Assembly (NCBI GenBank): GCA_002689995.1
Contig: NZIV01000040.1
Coordinates: forward strand, 99,710 to 154,582
Length of the DNA stretch: 54,873 nucleotides
Source: Fidelibacterota bacterium
GTDB taxonomy: Bacteria; Fidelibacterota; Marinisomatia; SCGC-AAA003-L08; GCA-2689995
Direction: 5' to 3'
Shown one piece after another: positions 37,700 to 47,106 of this stretch (its first letter is position 1; each line of letters starts with the position of its first letter). The notes beneath the pieces are model-generated. The model made no database searches and was not told the origin of the DNA. It was given only the letters and a program-made list of their open reading frames with translations. The translations under genes were made by a program, and so were the position numbers.

Positions 37700-37752
37700 A
37701 TACCAACATAAATTCAAGTAATTTCTTAAAGACTTAAATCTGAAAGGAAAAA

Positions 37753-39582
37753 TTGAGAAAAGATAATTTTAGAAATATTGCTATAATTGCTCATGTTGAC
37801 CATGGTAAAACAACATTAGTTGATGGAATGTTAAAATATTGTGGTCAATTTCGTGAAAACCAAGAAGTTATAGATCGCGTAATGGATTCTATGGATTTAG
37901 AAAGAGAAAGGGGCATTACAATAACAGCAAAAAACACAGCTGTAAATTATAAAGGGACAAAAATAAATATTGTAGATACTCCTGGACATGCTGACTTTGG
38001 AGGTGAGGTTGAAAGAAGTTTAAATCTTGTGGATGGAGTATTACTTTTAGTTGACTCAAGTGAGGGACCTCTACCCCAAACAAGGTTTGTAGTTAAAAAG
38101 GCCCTAGAAAAAAAATTACCATTAATTCTAATTATAAATAAGATTGATAGAAAAGATGCTAGAATTGATGAAGTAATTAACGAGGTATATGATTTATTCA
38201 TTGATTTAGATGCCAATGATGAACAAATAGATTTTCCTATTTTATTTACGAATGCTAAAGATGGAATTGCTCATTTAGATATTGATGATAATTCAAATAA
38301 TTTTGATCCATTATTTAAAACTATTTTATTAAAGATACCTGGTCCAGTTGCTAATGATAAAAAAGAACCTCAATTATTAGTTACCAATCTAGATTATGAT
38401 TCTTATGTAGGTCAAATAGCCGTTGGGAGATTGAATGATGGTGTTTTAGAAATGAATAAAAACTATAGTCATTGCAGCGAAAATGGAATTAAATCTAATA
38501 TTAAGTTTTCAGCATGTTATACATACGATGGACTTAATAAAATAAAAGTTAAGAAACTAGAAGCTGGTGATATTATTGCAATAGCAGGAGTTGACGGAGT
38601 AAAAATTGGTGATACGATTACTTCTCAAGAGAATCCTCTACCATTACCAAGATTAAAGGTTGATGAGCCAACAGTATCTATGCAATTTTGCGTAAATAAT
38701 GGACCATTTTCTGGAAAAGAGGGAGAATTTCTAACTTCAAGGCATCTAAAAGATAGGTTAGAAAAAGAAACTTTAATAAATGTTTCTTTAAGAGTAAGGC
38801 CAACAATAAATGCAGATACTTTTGAGGTTTGTGGCAGAGGTGAATTACAATTAGCTGTTTTGATTGAAACAATGAGAAGAGAAGGTTTTGAATTAATGGC
38901 ATCTAAACCTCAAGTCATTACTAAATTAATTGAAGAAGTAATTCATGAACCAATAGAACAAGTATTTATTGATATTCCTGAAGATAATGTAGGAATTATA
39001 ACAGAAAAATTATCTTTAAGAAAAGGTCGAATGTCGAATATGCAAAACCACGGGCATGGACGAGTTAATTTAGAATTTATAATACCATCTAGGGGATTAA
39101 TTGGTTTTAGAAGTCAGTTTTTAACAGATACTAAAGGAGCAGGGATAATGAATAGTTTATTTCATGGATTTGCACCTTGGTTTGGAGAAATTCCTCATAG
39201 AGCTAATGGTGCAATAATATCTGATCGTGATGGTAAAGTTACACGCTATGCCTGCTTAGGAATGGCTGATAGGGGTGAATTATTTATTGATGTTGGAACA
39301 CCTGTTTATAAAGGTATGATAATTGGTGAACGAAATAGAGAAGGTGATTTAGAGGTAAACATAACTCGAGAAAAAAAGCTTACTAATATGCGAAGTTCAA
39401 CTTCTGAAGCTACAGTTACCTTAAGACCTCCTAAAATATTATCTTTAGATCAATCTATTGAATTTATTTCTAGCGATGAGTTTATAGAAATAACTCCTAA
39501 AAATATTCGTCTTAGAAAAATGGAACTAGATACAAATAAAAGAGCATCTAAAAAGAAAAAAGAAAAATTAGCAAAAAGTTAA
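37753..39582 (+). CDS. typA: Translational GTPase TypA/BipA
   Basis: A 609-residue ribosome-binding GTPase of usual BipA length. The G domain starts 'NIAIIAHVDHGKTTLVDGML' with P-loop AHVDHGKT, RGITI (about residue 53), DTPGHADFGGEVER and NKID. Domain II, the elongation-factor-like III/V domains and the BipA-specific C-terminal domain follow ('GRGELQLAVLIETMRREGFEL', 'RANGAIISDRDGKVTRYA'). It helps 50S subunit assembly and stress and cold adaptation. The start is TTG 37753, with GAAAGGAAA before it. The lysine-rich tail (KKKKEKLAKS) is usual. Confidence 0.97.
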   Translation: MRKDNFRNIAIIAHVDHGKTTLVDGMLKYCGQFRENQEVIDRVMDSMDLERERGITITAKNTAVNYKGTKINIVDTPGHADFGGEVERSLNLVDGVLLLVDSSEGPLPQTRFVVKKALEKKLPLILIINKIDRKDARIDEVINEVYDLFIDLDANDEQIDFPILFTNAKDGIAHLDIDDNSNNFDPLFKTILLKIPGPVANDKKEPQLLVTNLDYDSYVGQIAVGRLNDGVLEMNKNYSHCSENGIKSNIKFSACYTYDGLNKIKVKKLEAGDIIAIAGVDGVKIGDTITSQENPLPLPRLKVDEPTVSMQFCVNNGPFSGKEGEFLTSRHLKDRLEKETLINVSLRVRPTINADTFEVCGRGELQLAVLIETMRREGFELMASKPQVITKLIEEVIHEPIEQVFIDIPEDNVGIITEKLSLRKGRMSNMQNHGHGRVNLEFIIPSRGLIGFRSQFLTDTKGAGIMNSLFHGFAPWFGEIPHRANGAIISDRDGKVTRYACLGMADRGELFIDVGTPVYKGMIIGERNREGDLEVNITREKKLTNMRSSTSEATVTLRPPKILSLDQSIEFISSDEFIEITPKNIRLRKMELDTNKRASKKKKEKLAKS

Positions 39583-39619
39583 TTAAATTCTATCAAAATA
39601 TTATTTAAAAGAATTTACA

Positions 39620-41029
39620 ATGAAAAGAACAAAAATAATTGCAACTTTAGGACCTGCTTCAGACTCTTCTGTAAAAATAAGGGAACTAATTCAAGCTGGA
39701 ATGGATGTTGCACGGATTAATATGTCTCATACTCAGAGTAAAGAATATTTATCTAAATTAGTTAAAAATATAAGAACTGAGGCGAGAAAATCTAATAGAT
39801 CTGTTTCGGTTTTAATGGATTTAGCAGGACCTAAATTACGTGTAAAAAGATTTTCTACAGATAAATCAATATATATTAAAGAAGGCAAAACTTATTCAAT
39901 TGGATATAAAAATGCAGATATACCTATAGATGTAAATCTAAAATTTAAAAGTATTGAAGAGGGTGCTTCGGTTAAAATTGATGATGGTAATATTTCATTT
40001 AGTGTAATTGAGCATCAAAATAATATATTAAAGCTAATTGCCAAAAATTCAGGTAAAATTACCTCCGGTAAAGGTGTTAATTTCCCTGGAATTACATTGA
40101 ATATTCCTGCTGTAACTGAAAAAGATTTATCAGATCTTGAAATAGCTTTAGATTTAGAAGTAGATTGGATAGCAATGTCATTTGTAAGGAATGTGGAAGA
40201 TTCAAATCCAATTATTGATGTATTTAAAAAGAAATCGAAGTCTATTCCTATGATTGCTAAAATTGAGAAACCAGAAGCATTAGAAAATTTATCTATAATT
40301 GTTGATCATTTTGATGGAATTTTAGTAGCTCGAGGAGATTTAGGTGTTGAAATGCCTCTTCAAGAGTTACCAATATTGCAGAAAAAAATTGTAAATAGGT
40401 GCCTAAAAAAAAGAAAACCTGTTATTATTGCAACTCAAATGCTAGAAACTATGATTGAAAATCCTACACCTACTAGAGCAGAAGTAAATGATGTTGCAAA
40501 TGCAATTTATGATGGAGCTGATGCCGTTATGCTTTCAGGTGAAACTGCTGTTGGAAAATACCCAATTGAGACATTAAATATAATGTCTGCAATTACCAAA
40601 TCTGTAGAAAAAGATTTTGATCAATCTAACTTTAATAGAAATATTCAAATTAAAAAAAGTGGAAATATAGATAATAGACAGTCAATTGCACATGCAGTTT
40701 ATACTTTGGCAAATGATATGAATATCAATCATATTGTAATTATGACTGAAAGTGGTGAAACTGCTAAGCAAATGGCTCTATTTAGACCTGATGCTATAAT
40801 CTATGCTCTTTGTCCAAATTGGAATGTTTGTAGGGAATTAAATTTGATTTGGGGTATTATTCCAGTTTTAGTAGATGAATGTAATTCGACTGATCAAATG
40901 TTAAACTATTCATCATCAATCTTAAAAGAATTAAAGTTTTTAAAAGATGGCGATATATATATTCTTACTGCAGGAGTGCCTGTAGGAGTATCAGGTACAA
41001 CCAATATGTTAAAAATTCATGAAGCTTAG
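39620..41029 (+). CDS. pyk: Pyruvate kinase
   Basis: A 469-residue pyruvate kinase. Typical parts are 'TKIIATLGPASDS' and 'GMDVARINMSHT' at the start, 'LMDLAGPKLRVKRF', the catalytic 'MIAKIEKPEAL' with Lys, 'GILVARGDLGVEMPLQELPILQKK' and 'MLSGETAVGKYPIETL'. The C-terminal alpha/beta allosteric domain then ends with 'TAGVPVGVSGTTNMLKI'. It makes pyruvate and ATP from phosphoenolpyruvate in glycolysis. It is the last gene of the forward housekeeping run. One base separates its stop from the stop of the convergent bioB. Confidence 0.97.
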   Translation: MKRTKIIATLGPASDSSVKIRELIQAGMDVARINMSHTQSKEYLSKLVKNIRTEARKSNRSVSVLMDLAGPKLRVKRFSTDKSIYIKEGKTYSIGYKNADIPIDVNLKFKSIEEGASVKIDDGNISFSVIEHQNNILKLIAKNSGKITSGKGVNFPGITLNIPAVTEKDLSDLEIALDLEVDWIAMSFVRNVEDSNPIIDVFKKKSKSIPMIAKIEKPEALENLSIIVDHFDGILVARGDLGVEMPLQELPILQKKIVNRCLKKRKPVIIATQMLETMIENPTPTRAEVNDVANAIYDGADAVMLSGETAVGKYPIETLNIMSAITKSVEKDFDQSNFNRNIQIKKSGNIDNRQSIAHAVYTLANDMNINHIVIMTESGETAKQMALFRPDAIIYALCPNWNVCRELNLIWGIIPVLVDECNSTDQMLNYSSSILKELKFLKDGDIYILTAGVPVGVSGTTNMLKIHEA

Positions 41030-41030
41030 T

Positions 41031-42017
41031 TTATCTACACATATTTTTTAGTTTTAAATTGTTTTTATGTGATGGTCTTGGAGTTAATCCTAATATATTA
41101 AATAATTCTTGATCTTCATTTATACTAGGATTAGGAGTTGTTAGTAATTTTTCACCAGAAAAAATAGAATTAGCACCTGCCAAGAAGCATAATGCTTGAG
41201 CTTCTTTGGACATGGATAATCTCCCCGCTGAAAGCCTAACCATTGATTTAGGCATAGTTATTCTTGCGGTTGAAATCATACGAACCATATCCCATGTATT
41301 AACTTTTTTTCTTTCTTCAAGTGGAGTTCCCTCAATACTGACTAAAGCATTAATTGGTACAGATTCAGGATGTTTTTTTAGATTAGCTAGCGAAAATAAC
41401 ATTTTAATCCTATCATTACTTGTTTCTCCCATACCTATGATACCACCTGAGCAAACGGTAACGCCTGCTTTACGAATATTTTTAAGAGTTTCCATTCTAT
41501 CTTGATGAGTATGTGTAGAAATAATATCAGAATAATAATCTTCAGAGGTATCTATATTATGATTATATGCATGTAAACCAGCATCTTTCATTTTAGAGAT
41601 TTGATTTTCTGTAGCCATACCGAGTGTACCACAAACTTCAAGTCCAATTTTACTAACACCTTCAATCATTGTAAGGACTTTATCAAAATCTCTATTATCT
41701 TTAACTTCTCTCCATGCTGCACCCATACAAAAGCGTGTTGAACCAGCTTCTTTTGCAATCTTAGCAGACTTTATTACTTTATCATAGGATAATAGACTTT
41801 CTGTTTTTAAGCCGGTACTATATCTTGCTGCTTGTGAGCAATATGCACAATCTTCCGTACATCCTCCAGTTTTAATTGAGAGTAATGTACAAATTTGAAC
41901 TTCTCCAGGAGTATGATTATCCATATGAATTTGATTAGCTTTTTGAATTAATTCCATTAATGGAGTATTATAAATCCTTGTGATTTCCTTTATAGTCCAA
42001 TCAGAGCGTGGTGACAT
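41031..42017 (-). CDS. bioB: Biotin synthase (radical SAM)
   Basis: A 328-residue BioB. The radical-SAM cluster motif CxxxCxxC is at Cys53, Cys57 and Cys60 (GGCTEDCAYCSQ). The further [2Fe-2S] ligands sit in 'RFCMGAAWREV' and 'LEVCGTLGM', and 'GGIIGMGET' and 'RLSAGRLSMSKEAQALCFLAGANSIFSGEKLLTT' are family hallmarks. It inserts sulfur into dethiobiotin. No other biotin gene is nearby. It is the last of four co-directional reverse-strand genes, 21 bases from the nucleotidyltransferase, a functionally mixed group. Confidence 0.97.
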   Translation of the reverse strand: MSPRSDWTIKEITRIYNTPLMELIQKANQIHMDNHTPGEVQICTLLSIKTGGCTEDCAYCSQAARYSTGLKTESLLSYDKVIKSAKIAKEAGSTRFCMGAAWREVKDNRDFDKVLTMIEGVSKIGLEVCGTLGMATENQISKMKDAGLHAYNHNIDTSEDYYSDIISTHTHQDRMETLKNIRKAGVTVCSGGIIGMGETSNDRIKMLFSLANLKKHPESVPINALVSIEGTPLEERKKVNTWDMVRMISTARITMPKSMVRLSAGRLSMSKEAQALCFLAGANSIFSGEKLLTTPNPSINEDQELFNILGLTPRPSHKNNLKLKNMCR

Positions 42018-42038
42018 TTAATTCCTTAAATTTTTTAT

Positions 42039-42923
42039 TTAAATAAATAATTTTTTTGGATATTTTTCTTTATTAATAAGACGCTTTATTTCATTAACTA
42101 CAAATGGTTTATCTTCCTTGTAAGTTACTCCAAACCAATTTGAATTAGAGTTTAAGATAGAAATTGTTTCTCTACTTGAAACAATTAATTCATTAATGAC
42201 TTCAGGCAGTAAGAATTCACTTTTTAATTCATTTCCAGATTTCTCAAGGAATGAGATAATTTTATCACTTAAATAATCAAAGAGTTTTGGATTAAATCCC
42301 CACATATTCATTGACACTGGCTCACTGCCATCTAAAATTATATCTTTATTGGAAGAAACAATATCATTTTTTTTCTCTAAATTTTCTAATTCAACTACAG
42401 AGGTTAAAAATCCATTATTAACTTGACAAAGTCCACGTGAAACTGAGCCAAACCTAGATAAAGTTTTATCAAGTCTAAAAGTAACTAAACTAAATTTTTC
42501 TTTCCCAGTGGAATAAAAATCAGCTATCACTTTAAATGATTCATACCCATAAAAATCATCAGCATTAATAACAACAAAAGGTTCATTTAATAATTCTTTT
42601 GCAGTTAAAATTGCATGGCCAGTTCCCCATGGTTTTACCCTTCCTTTAGGGCAATTATATCCAGATGGAAGGTTTGTTAGTTCTTGAAATGCAAACTCAA
42701 CTTTTATTTTATTTTCAAATTTATTTGTAATTTTATCTTCAAATTCAATTTTAAATTCTTTTCGAATAATAAATATTACTTTATTAAAACCTGCATTTAT
42801 TGCGTCATAAATTGAATAATCTATAATCGTTTCGTTATTTGGCCCAACAGTTTCTAATTGTTTTAATCCACCAAATCTAGATCCCATTCCCGCAGCCATT
42901 ACTAATAATGTTAAATTTTTCAT
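42039..42923 (-). CDS. Sugar-1-phosphate nucleotidyltransferase
   Basis: A 294-residue member of the NTP_transferase family. It starts 'TLLVMAAGMGSRFGGLKQLETVGPNNETIIDYSIYDAINAGF', with the nucleotide-binding GxGxRxxxxxK(Q) loop in its GMGSRFGGLKQ form. It has 'PWGTGHAILTAKELL' and the metal-binding 'VVINADDFYG'. This form resembles Bacteroidetes-type UTP- or GTP-dependent sugar-1-phosphate transferases. It would activate a sugar 1-phosphate to an NDP-sugar. The galactokinase-like gene lies 6 bases upstream in the operon and could supply that substrate. The exact sugar and nucleotide cannot be read from sequence. Confidence 0.85.
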   Translation of the reverse strand: MKNLTLLVMAAGMGSRFGGLKQLETVGPNNETIIDYSIYDAINAGFNKVIFIIRKEFKIEFEDKITNKFENKIKVEFAFQELTNLPSGYNCPKGRVKPWGTGHAILTAKELLNEPFVVINADDFYGYESFKVIADFYSTGKEKFSLVTFRLDKTLSRFGSVSRGLCQVNNGFLTSVVELENLEKKNDIVSSNKDIILDGSEPVSMNMWGFNPKLFDYLSDKIISFLEKSGNELKSEFLLPEVINELIVSSRETISILNSNSNWFGVTYKEDKPFVVNEIKRLINKEKYPKKLFI

Positions 42924-42929
42924 AATTCC

Positions 42930-43988
42930 TTAATTTTCTTGAATCGTACCAATATCTGACTTTACTATATAACCTTTTCCACCACTTTTATTAATAGCTT
43001 CTAAAACTATTTCTGGATTTTCGGGTACATACGCAATCATACATCCACCACCACCAGATCCATTTATTTTAGCTCCCAATGCTCCAGCGTTTAATGATAC
43101 ATTAATTAATCTTTCAATTTTTGGGGTACTAATATCTAATGTATCTCTTAAAATTTTATGGTGTTGATTTAGCAAAAAACCAATTTTATTTTTATTAAAA
43201 TTTATATTATTTAATTCTTGTTTTGCACTTTGAAGAAAATTGCGATTTTTAATTGTTCCAAATATAAGATTGAATTCAGTATTTGATAAATTATATTTTT
43301 CTAAATCTTGAATTGAAATTGAATTCAAATTAAAATCGGGGTTATTGATTTTCATTTTATTTATTACAGATAGTCTCAATTCTCTACATTTTTTTAATAT
43401 TGAAATAGTTTCTTTTGGATGTTGTGAATCTCCAATTACAAAATAACCTAAATTTAAATTTATATATTTTATTTTAGGAATTGGATGAGTATCTAAATAT
43501 ATTAAATTACCAACGGCTGTCGAAATCTGGTCCATCATTCCACCTGGTTCTGAAAATTCTTTTACTTCAGCTTTATATGCTAATTTCCCCAATTCTTCTT
43601 TTGACCAATTAGGAGGATTTTCTGCAATTTTAGATAAGAAGTGAATCCAGCTTACCATAATAGCGGAAGAACTACTAATACCAGCTTGAATTGGAATTTC
43701 ACTTCTAATTTCGCATTCTATTCCTGAATTAAAAATTAACCCTTTATTAAGACAGGCTCTTAATCCACTTTTAAAATAATCTCTTTTCTTTGTGTATTCT
43801 AAGTTTAGAAGACTAAATTTTTCAATTTGATTTATATCTGGTTTTTTAATAGTTACTTGGTTTGTATTATTTTTTGAACCTCTAATAGAACATCTTTTAG
43901 ATATTGCCATTGATATTACTGGTAATCCTAAGTAATCCTGATGTTCTCCAAAAAGACAAATTCTTCCAGGAGTAGAAATTTTAATCAA
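42930..43988 (-). CDS. GHMP-family sugar kinase (galactokinase-like)
   Basis: A 352-residue GHMP kinase. The galactokinase signature is modified to PGRICLFGEHQDYLGLPVI (residues 7-25; usual form GRVNLIGEHxDYNGG). The phosphate loop is 'IQAGISSSSAIM', the catalytic Asp region is 'EPGGMMDQISTAVGN', and motif 3 is 'GAKINGSGGGGCMIAY'. Such enzymes phosphorylate sugars at C1 (galactose, N-acetylhexosamine, fucose, arabinose, heptose). The start is TTG 43988. The symporter is 8 bases upstream in the operon and the nucleotidyltransferase 6 bases downstream, suggesting uptake, 1-phosphorylation and NDP activation. Confidence 0.85.
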   Translation of the reverse strand: MIKISTPGRICLFGEHQDYLGLPVISMAISKRCSIRGSKNNTNQVTIKKPDINQIEKFSLLNLEYTKKRDYFKSGLRACLNKGLIFNSGIECEIRSEIPIQAGISSSSAIMVSWIHFLSKIAENPPNWSKEELGKLAYKAEVKEFSEPGGMMDQISTAVGNLIYLDTHPIPKIKYINLNLGYFVIGDSQHPKETISILKKCRELRLSVINKMKINNPDFNLNSISIQDLEKYNLSNTEFNLIFGTIKNRNFLQSAKQELNNINFNKNKIGFLLNQHHKILRDTLDISTPKIERLINVSLNAGALGAKINGSGGGGCMIAYVPENPEIVLEAINKSGGKGYIVKSDIGTIQEN

Positions 43989-43996
43989 TTTTATTT

Positions 43997-45745
43997 TTAT
44001 TTAGAATTTTTTGAAATGATAAAAAGAGATAAGAAAGCTAAGAGAATAAAAAATGAACTTTGGGAGTAACTTCCATATAAAAATAACCCAAATCCAATTA
44101 ACATACCATAAATAAAAATACATCCAAGAACCATATTTAAAATAGCTTTAGTAATATTCCATTTTTTATTAAACTTATTTTTTTTAAATTTATTCCAGCC
44201 TGGTCCACCAGGATTTACTTTATCAACAAATTTCTGTAATGTTTCGTAATTATCAGGTGGTGTTAGAAATGTCGCAATAATCCATATTACTGTGGTTAAA
44301 ATAGCACCTAATACAATTTTTTGCCATACTAATAATTGAAAAATACCTAAATAATCATGAATAAAATTAAAATAAATTGATATTAATAATGAACTAATCA
44401 TTGCTATAATCTCAGTGTATGCATTAATTCTCCACCAAAACCACCTTAGTATGTAAATTAATCCAGTTCCTGACCCAAGTAGTAGTAAGATTGAAAATGC
44501 TTGTCCAGCATTAGTTAACACCAATCCAAGACCTGCACCTAAAATAATAGATATAATTGTGAATAAACGTGCAATTTTTACTAATTTTCTTTCAGATGCT
44601 TCAGGATTAATAAATCGTTTATAAAAATCATTAACTAAATAGCTAGCTCCTAAATTTACCTGTGTAGACATTGTACTCATAAATGCTGCAATCAAAGAAG
44701 CCGCAACTAAGCCTAATAGACCTGGAGGTAAAAGAGTTAGCATAGCAGGATAGGCAACGTCATGACCAAGTTTATTATCAGGTAAGTTAGGAAACGCTTT
44801 TTTTAAATCTGATAACTCAGGGAATATAATAAGAGAAGATAATGCGATTAAAATCCATGGCCATGGCCTTATAGCATAATGTGCGATATTAAATAATAAT
44901 GTTGCGCCAATTGCATTTTTTTCATTTTTCGCAGAAAACATTCGTTGAGCGATATATCCACCTCCACCGGGTTCTGCACCAGGATAGTAACTTGCCCACC
45001 ATTGGACTGCAAGTGGTACAAATAATATTGGAATCCAAACATCAGGATTTGTTAAATCAGGGAAAATGGATATTTTACCAATAACATTTGAATGAGATAT
45101 TAAATTTGTGATTCCGTTTATTTGTTCTAATCCTAGGATATATATTGTTGCCCATATTGAACCAATCATTGCTAAAATGAATTGAATGAAATCAGTTATA
45201 ATTACAGCTTTTAATCCACCCCAGGTTGAGTAAACTAATGTAATTGAGCATGCTATACTTAGTGTTAGCCAACCGGGTAAATTCAACACAATTTCACCAA
45301 ACTTTATTGCAGCTAGACTTACAGCACCCATTACTAAAACGTTAAAAATCAATCCTAAATATAATGCCCTAAATCCTCGTAAAAATGCTGCGGGTTTTCC
45401 GCTATATCGAAGTTCATAAAATTCAATATCAGTTAGAACTCCAGAACGATGCCATAATTTTGCATAAATAAAAACGGTTAACATTCCTGTTAAAAGAAAA
45501 GCCCACCAACCCCAGTTTCCAGAGACTCCATTTTGACGAACTAAATCCGTTACTAAATTAGGAGTATCTGTAGAAAATGTAGTTGCTACCATTGATACAC
45601 CTAGGAGCCACCATGGCATATTTTTACCTGCTAAGAAAAAAGATTTAGTATCTTTTCCTGCTTTTTTTGATGCCCAAAAACCGATTATAAGCGAAAATAT
45701 AAAGTATAAACCAATAATAGTCCAGTCTAAGGTTGTAAGTTTCAT
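43997..45745 (-). CDS. Sodium:solute symporter (SSS family)
   Basis: A 582-residue membrane protein with about 14 hydrophobic helices. The SSS pattern is visible: 'KDTKSFFLAGKNMPWWLLGVSMVATTFSTDTPNLVTDLVRQ' at the start and 'YSTWGGLKAVIITDFIQFILAMIG', the SSS signature, around residues 170-195. 'AAFMSTMSTQVNLGASYLVNDFYKRF' is also a family motif. It imports a substrate with Na+. The genes behind it, a GHMP kinase and a sugar nucleotidyltransferase, point to a sugar as substrate. The ATG start overlies an AT-rich upstream gap with a short open frame (45777-45968). Confidence 0.9.
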   Translation of the reverse strand: MKLTTLDWTIIGLYFIFSLIIGFWASKKAGKDTKSFFLAGKNMPWWLLGVSMVATTFSTDTPNLVTDLVRQNGVSGNWGWWAFLLTGMLTVFIYAKLWHRSGVLTDIEFYELRYSGKPAAFLRGFRALYLGLIFNVLVMGAVSLAAIKFGEIVLNLPGWLTLSIACSITLVYSTWGGLKAVIITDFIQFILAMIGSIWATIYILGLEQINGITNLISHSNVIGKISIFPDLTNPDVWIPILFVPLAVQWWASYYPGAEPGGGGYIAQRMFSAKNEKNAIGATLLFNIAHYAIRPWPWILIALSSLIIFPELSDLKKAFPNLPDNKLGHDVAYPAMLTLLPPGLLGLVAASLIAAFMSTMSTQVNLGASYLVNDFYKRFINPEASERKLVKIARLFTIISIILGAGLGLVLTNAGQAFSILLLLGSGTGLIYILRWFWWRINAYTEIIAMISSLLISIYFNFIHDYLGIFQLLVWQKIVLGAILTTVIWIIATFLTPPDNYETLQKFVDKVNPGGPGWNKFKKNKFNKKWNITKAILNMVLGCIFIYGMLIGFGLFLYGSYSQSSFFILLAFLSLFIISKNSK

Positions 45746-45776
45746 ATTAAAATTCTTTAGTTAGTTTAAATACATC

Positions 45777-45968
45777 TTAATTTATTTTATACTCATCTCT
45801 TATAAAATGAGGAGTCTTTATAGAAATACTATTTTTTATAATTAATTCTTCAGAGATATAATAGATGATAGGCACAATTAATACATCAATTAAATTAACA
45901 AAGAGCTTAGTTTCTACTTTTAAACTTTTAATGAAACCATTAAACATAAAATAAATTAATCTTACCAT
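45777..45968 (-). CDS. Small hydrophobic ORF, doubtful
   Basis: A 63-codon open frame between the HIT gene and the symporter, 31 bases from the latter. The peptide has one hydrophobic stretch (about residues 24-40, FVNLIDVLIVPIIYYI) and a basic, polar tail ending RDEYKIN. I recognise no family. Its spacing suits an operon member, but no clear ribosome site precedes it, and AT-rich intergenic sequence easily yields such frames. Confidence 0.3.
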   Translation of the reverse strand: MVRLIYFMFNGFIKSLKVETKLFVNLIDVLIVPIIYYISEELIIKNSISIKTPHFIRDEYKIN

Positions 45969-46027
45969 TTATAAATAGTTCATCATACATTTTTAAATTT
46001 TTTTCAAATTTCAATTATTTTTAGTAC

Positions 46028-46513
46028 TTAAAATTGCATTTTTAAAATTTTTAGAGTTTCCTTTAGGCCATCAACTTGAACTTTTGTATGACCAATTACA
46101 GGCATAAAATTTGTGTCACCTTCCCATCTTGGAACTATGTGCAAATGTACGTGTTCTTTTATTCCTGCACCAGCAGCAGCACCAAAATTAGCACCAAAAT
46201 TAAATCCTTCAGCATTCATTTCATTTTTCATTATCTTCATTAACTTGCTACTAAAATTCATCATCTCAGTCTGAGTATCAATACTCAATAAATGAAATTC
46301 TGATTGATGTTCATAAGGAGTTACCATTACGTGTCCATTATTATAAGGGTATAAATTTAAAAGGATATAGCTTTTTACACCTCTATAAACAATTAAATTT
46401 TCATCATCCATTTTAGACTTTGATTTTTTACAAAAAATACAATTACTATTATTATCCTTTGCAGAACGTATATATTGCATTCTCCAAGGAGCCCATAAGT
46501 TATCATTTTTCAC
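46028..46513 (-). CDS. HIT-domain nucleotide hydrolase/phosphorylase
   Basis: A 161-residue histidine-triad protein. The catalytic triad is HVHLHIVPRW with His121, His123 and His125. The start 'LWAPWRMQYIRSA' and the CxxC at Cys25/Cys28 (CIFCKK) identify the Ap4A-phosphorylase-like HIT group of bacteria. 'LLNLYPYNNGHVMVTPYEH' (51-69) is a further family block. Relatives cleave dinucleoside polyphosphates or nucleoside phosphoramidates. The start is GTG 46513, in the AT-rich region. The two following reverse-strand genes are 60-300 bases away, so joint transcription is uncertain. Confidence 0.92.
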   Translation of the reverse strand: MKNDNLWAPWRMQYIRSAKDNNSNCIFCKKSKSKMDDENLIVYRGVKSYILLNLYPYNNGHVMVTPYEHQSEFHLLSIDTQTEMMNFSSKLMKIMKNEMNAEGFNFGANFGAAAGAGIKEHVHLHIVPRWEGDTNFMPVIGHTKVQVDGLKETLKILKMQF

Positions 46514-47106
46514 CTAGATATTCCGTTTTAAAGTTAGATTTACTTTCTATTATATTAATTATCTTAGTTAAAACAAGTATTTCCCTATTAATTCACTTAT
46601 ATAGAAAGTAATTATTTATTTTATTAGATTATTTTTTCTTCTAAAAAAGTATAAGCTTAAGATCATCACTCTAAATTATGTTCTAAATTATAGATTATTT
46701 ATCACCAACTACCATAAATGAAATTAGATTAATTTAGATATTATTTATATTAGCAATTATTTAAATTTTTATAATTATATCTTTTAAACATATCTTAAGA
46801 TATATTCACTATATACTTATTACAAATTATTTTAACGGAAACTATTTTTTTTCAAAACTTCAGTTTTTAATAAAAAAAATCTATTTAATTACAATAAATA
46901 TTTTCAAGTTATTAAGAAAATAACATTAGATGTATAAAAATTATTTATTACCTAATTTATAAAAATTTAATTATAGTTAAACTGAATATAAATTAATTAA
47001 ATTTTTATTTTTAGATCATTTTTAAATATTGCTGATTTTATTAAATATTAATTTAATTTAATATTTTTAATTAAAGTTTATTTGATTTTGCCGATAATAC
47101 AGAATA
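46514..47106 (+). other. AT-rich intergenic region between HIT gene and vWA-flagellin
   Basis: These 593 bases separate two divergent genes. Close to the HIT gene is a perfect 10-bp inverted repeat, TACTTTCTAT (46541-46550) and ATAGAAAGTA (46601-46610). The far end holds the sigma-28 promoter of the vWA-flagellin. The middle is very AT-rich; I see no convincing gene, tRNA or structured RNA in it. Confidence 0.5.
47072..47097 (+). promoter_or_regulatory. Sigma-28 (FliA-type) promoter of the vWA-flagellin
   Basis: TAAAGTTT (47072-47079) and GCCGATAA (47090-47097) are exact copies of the enterobacterial FliA -35 and -10 consensus, separated by 10 bases (usual 11). The ATG lies nine bases after the -10 box, so the transcript would have almost no leader and no ribosome site. 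Confidence 0.8.

Noticed and set aside
46420-46611. 63-codon forward open frame overlapping the HIT gene start
   Set aside because: It overlaps the conserved HIT N-terminus on the other strand and its peptide is low-complexity Tyr/Leu/Ile, typical of AT-rich chance frames.
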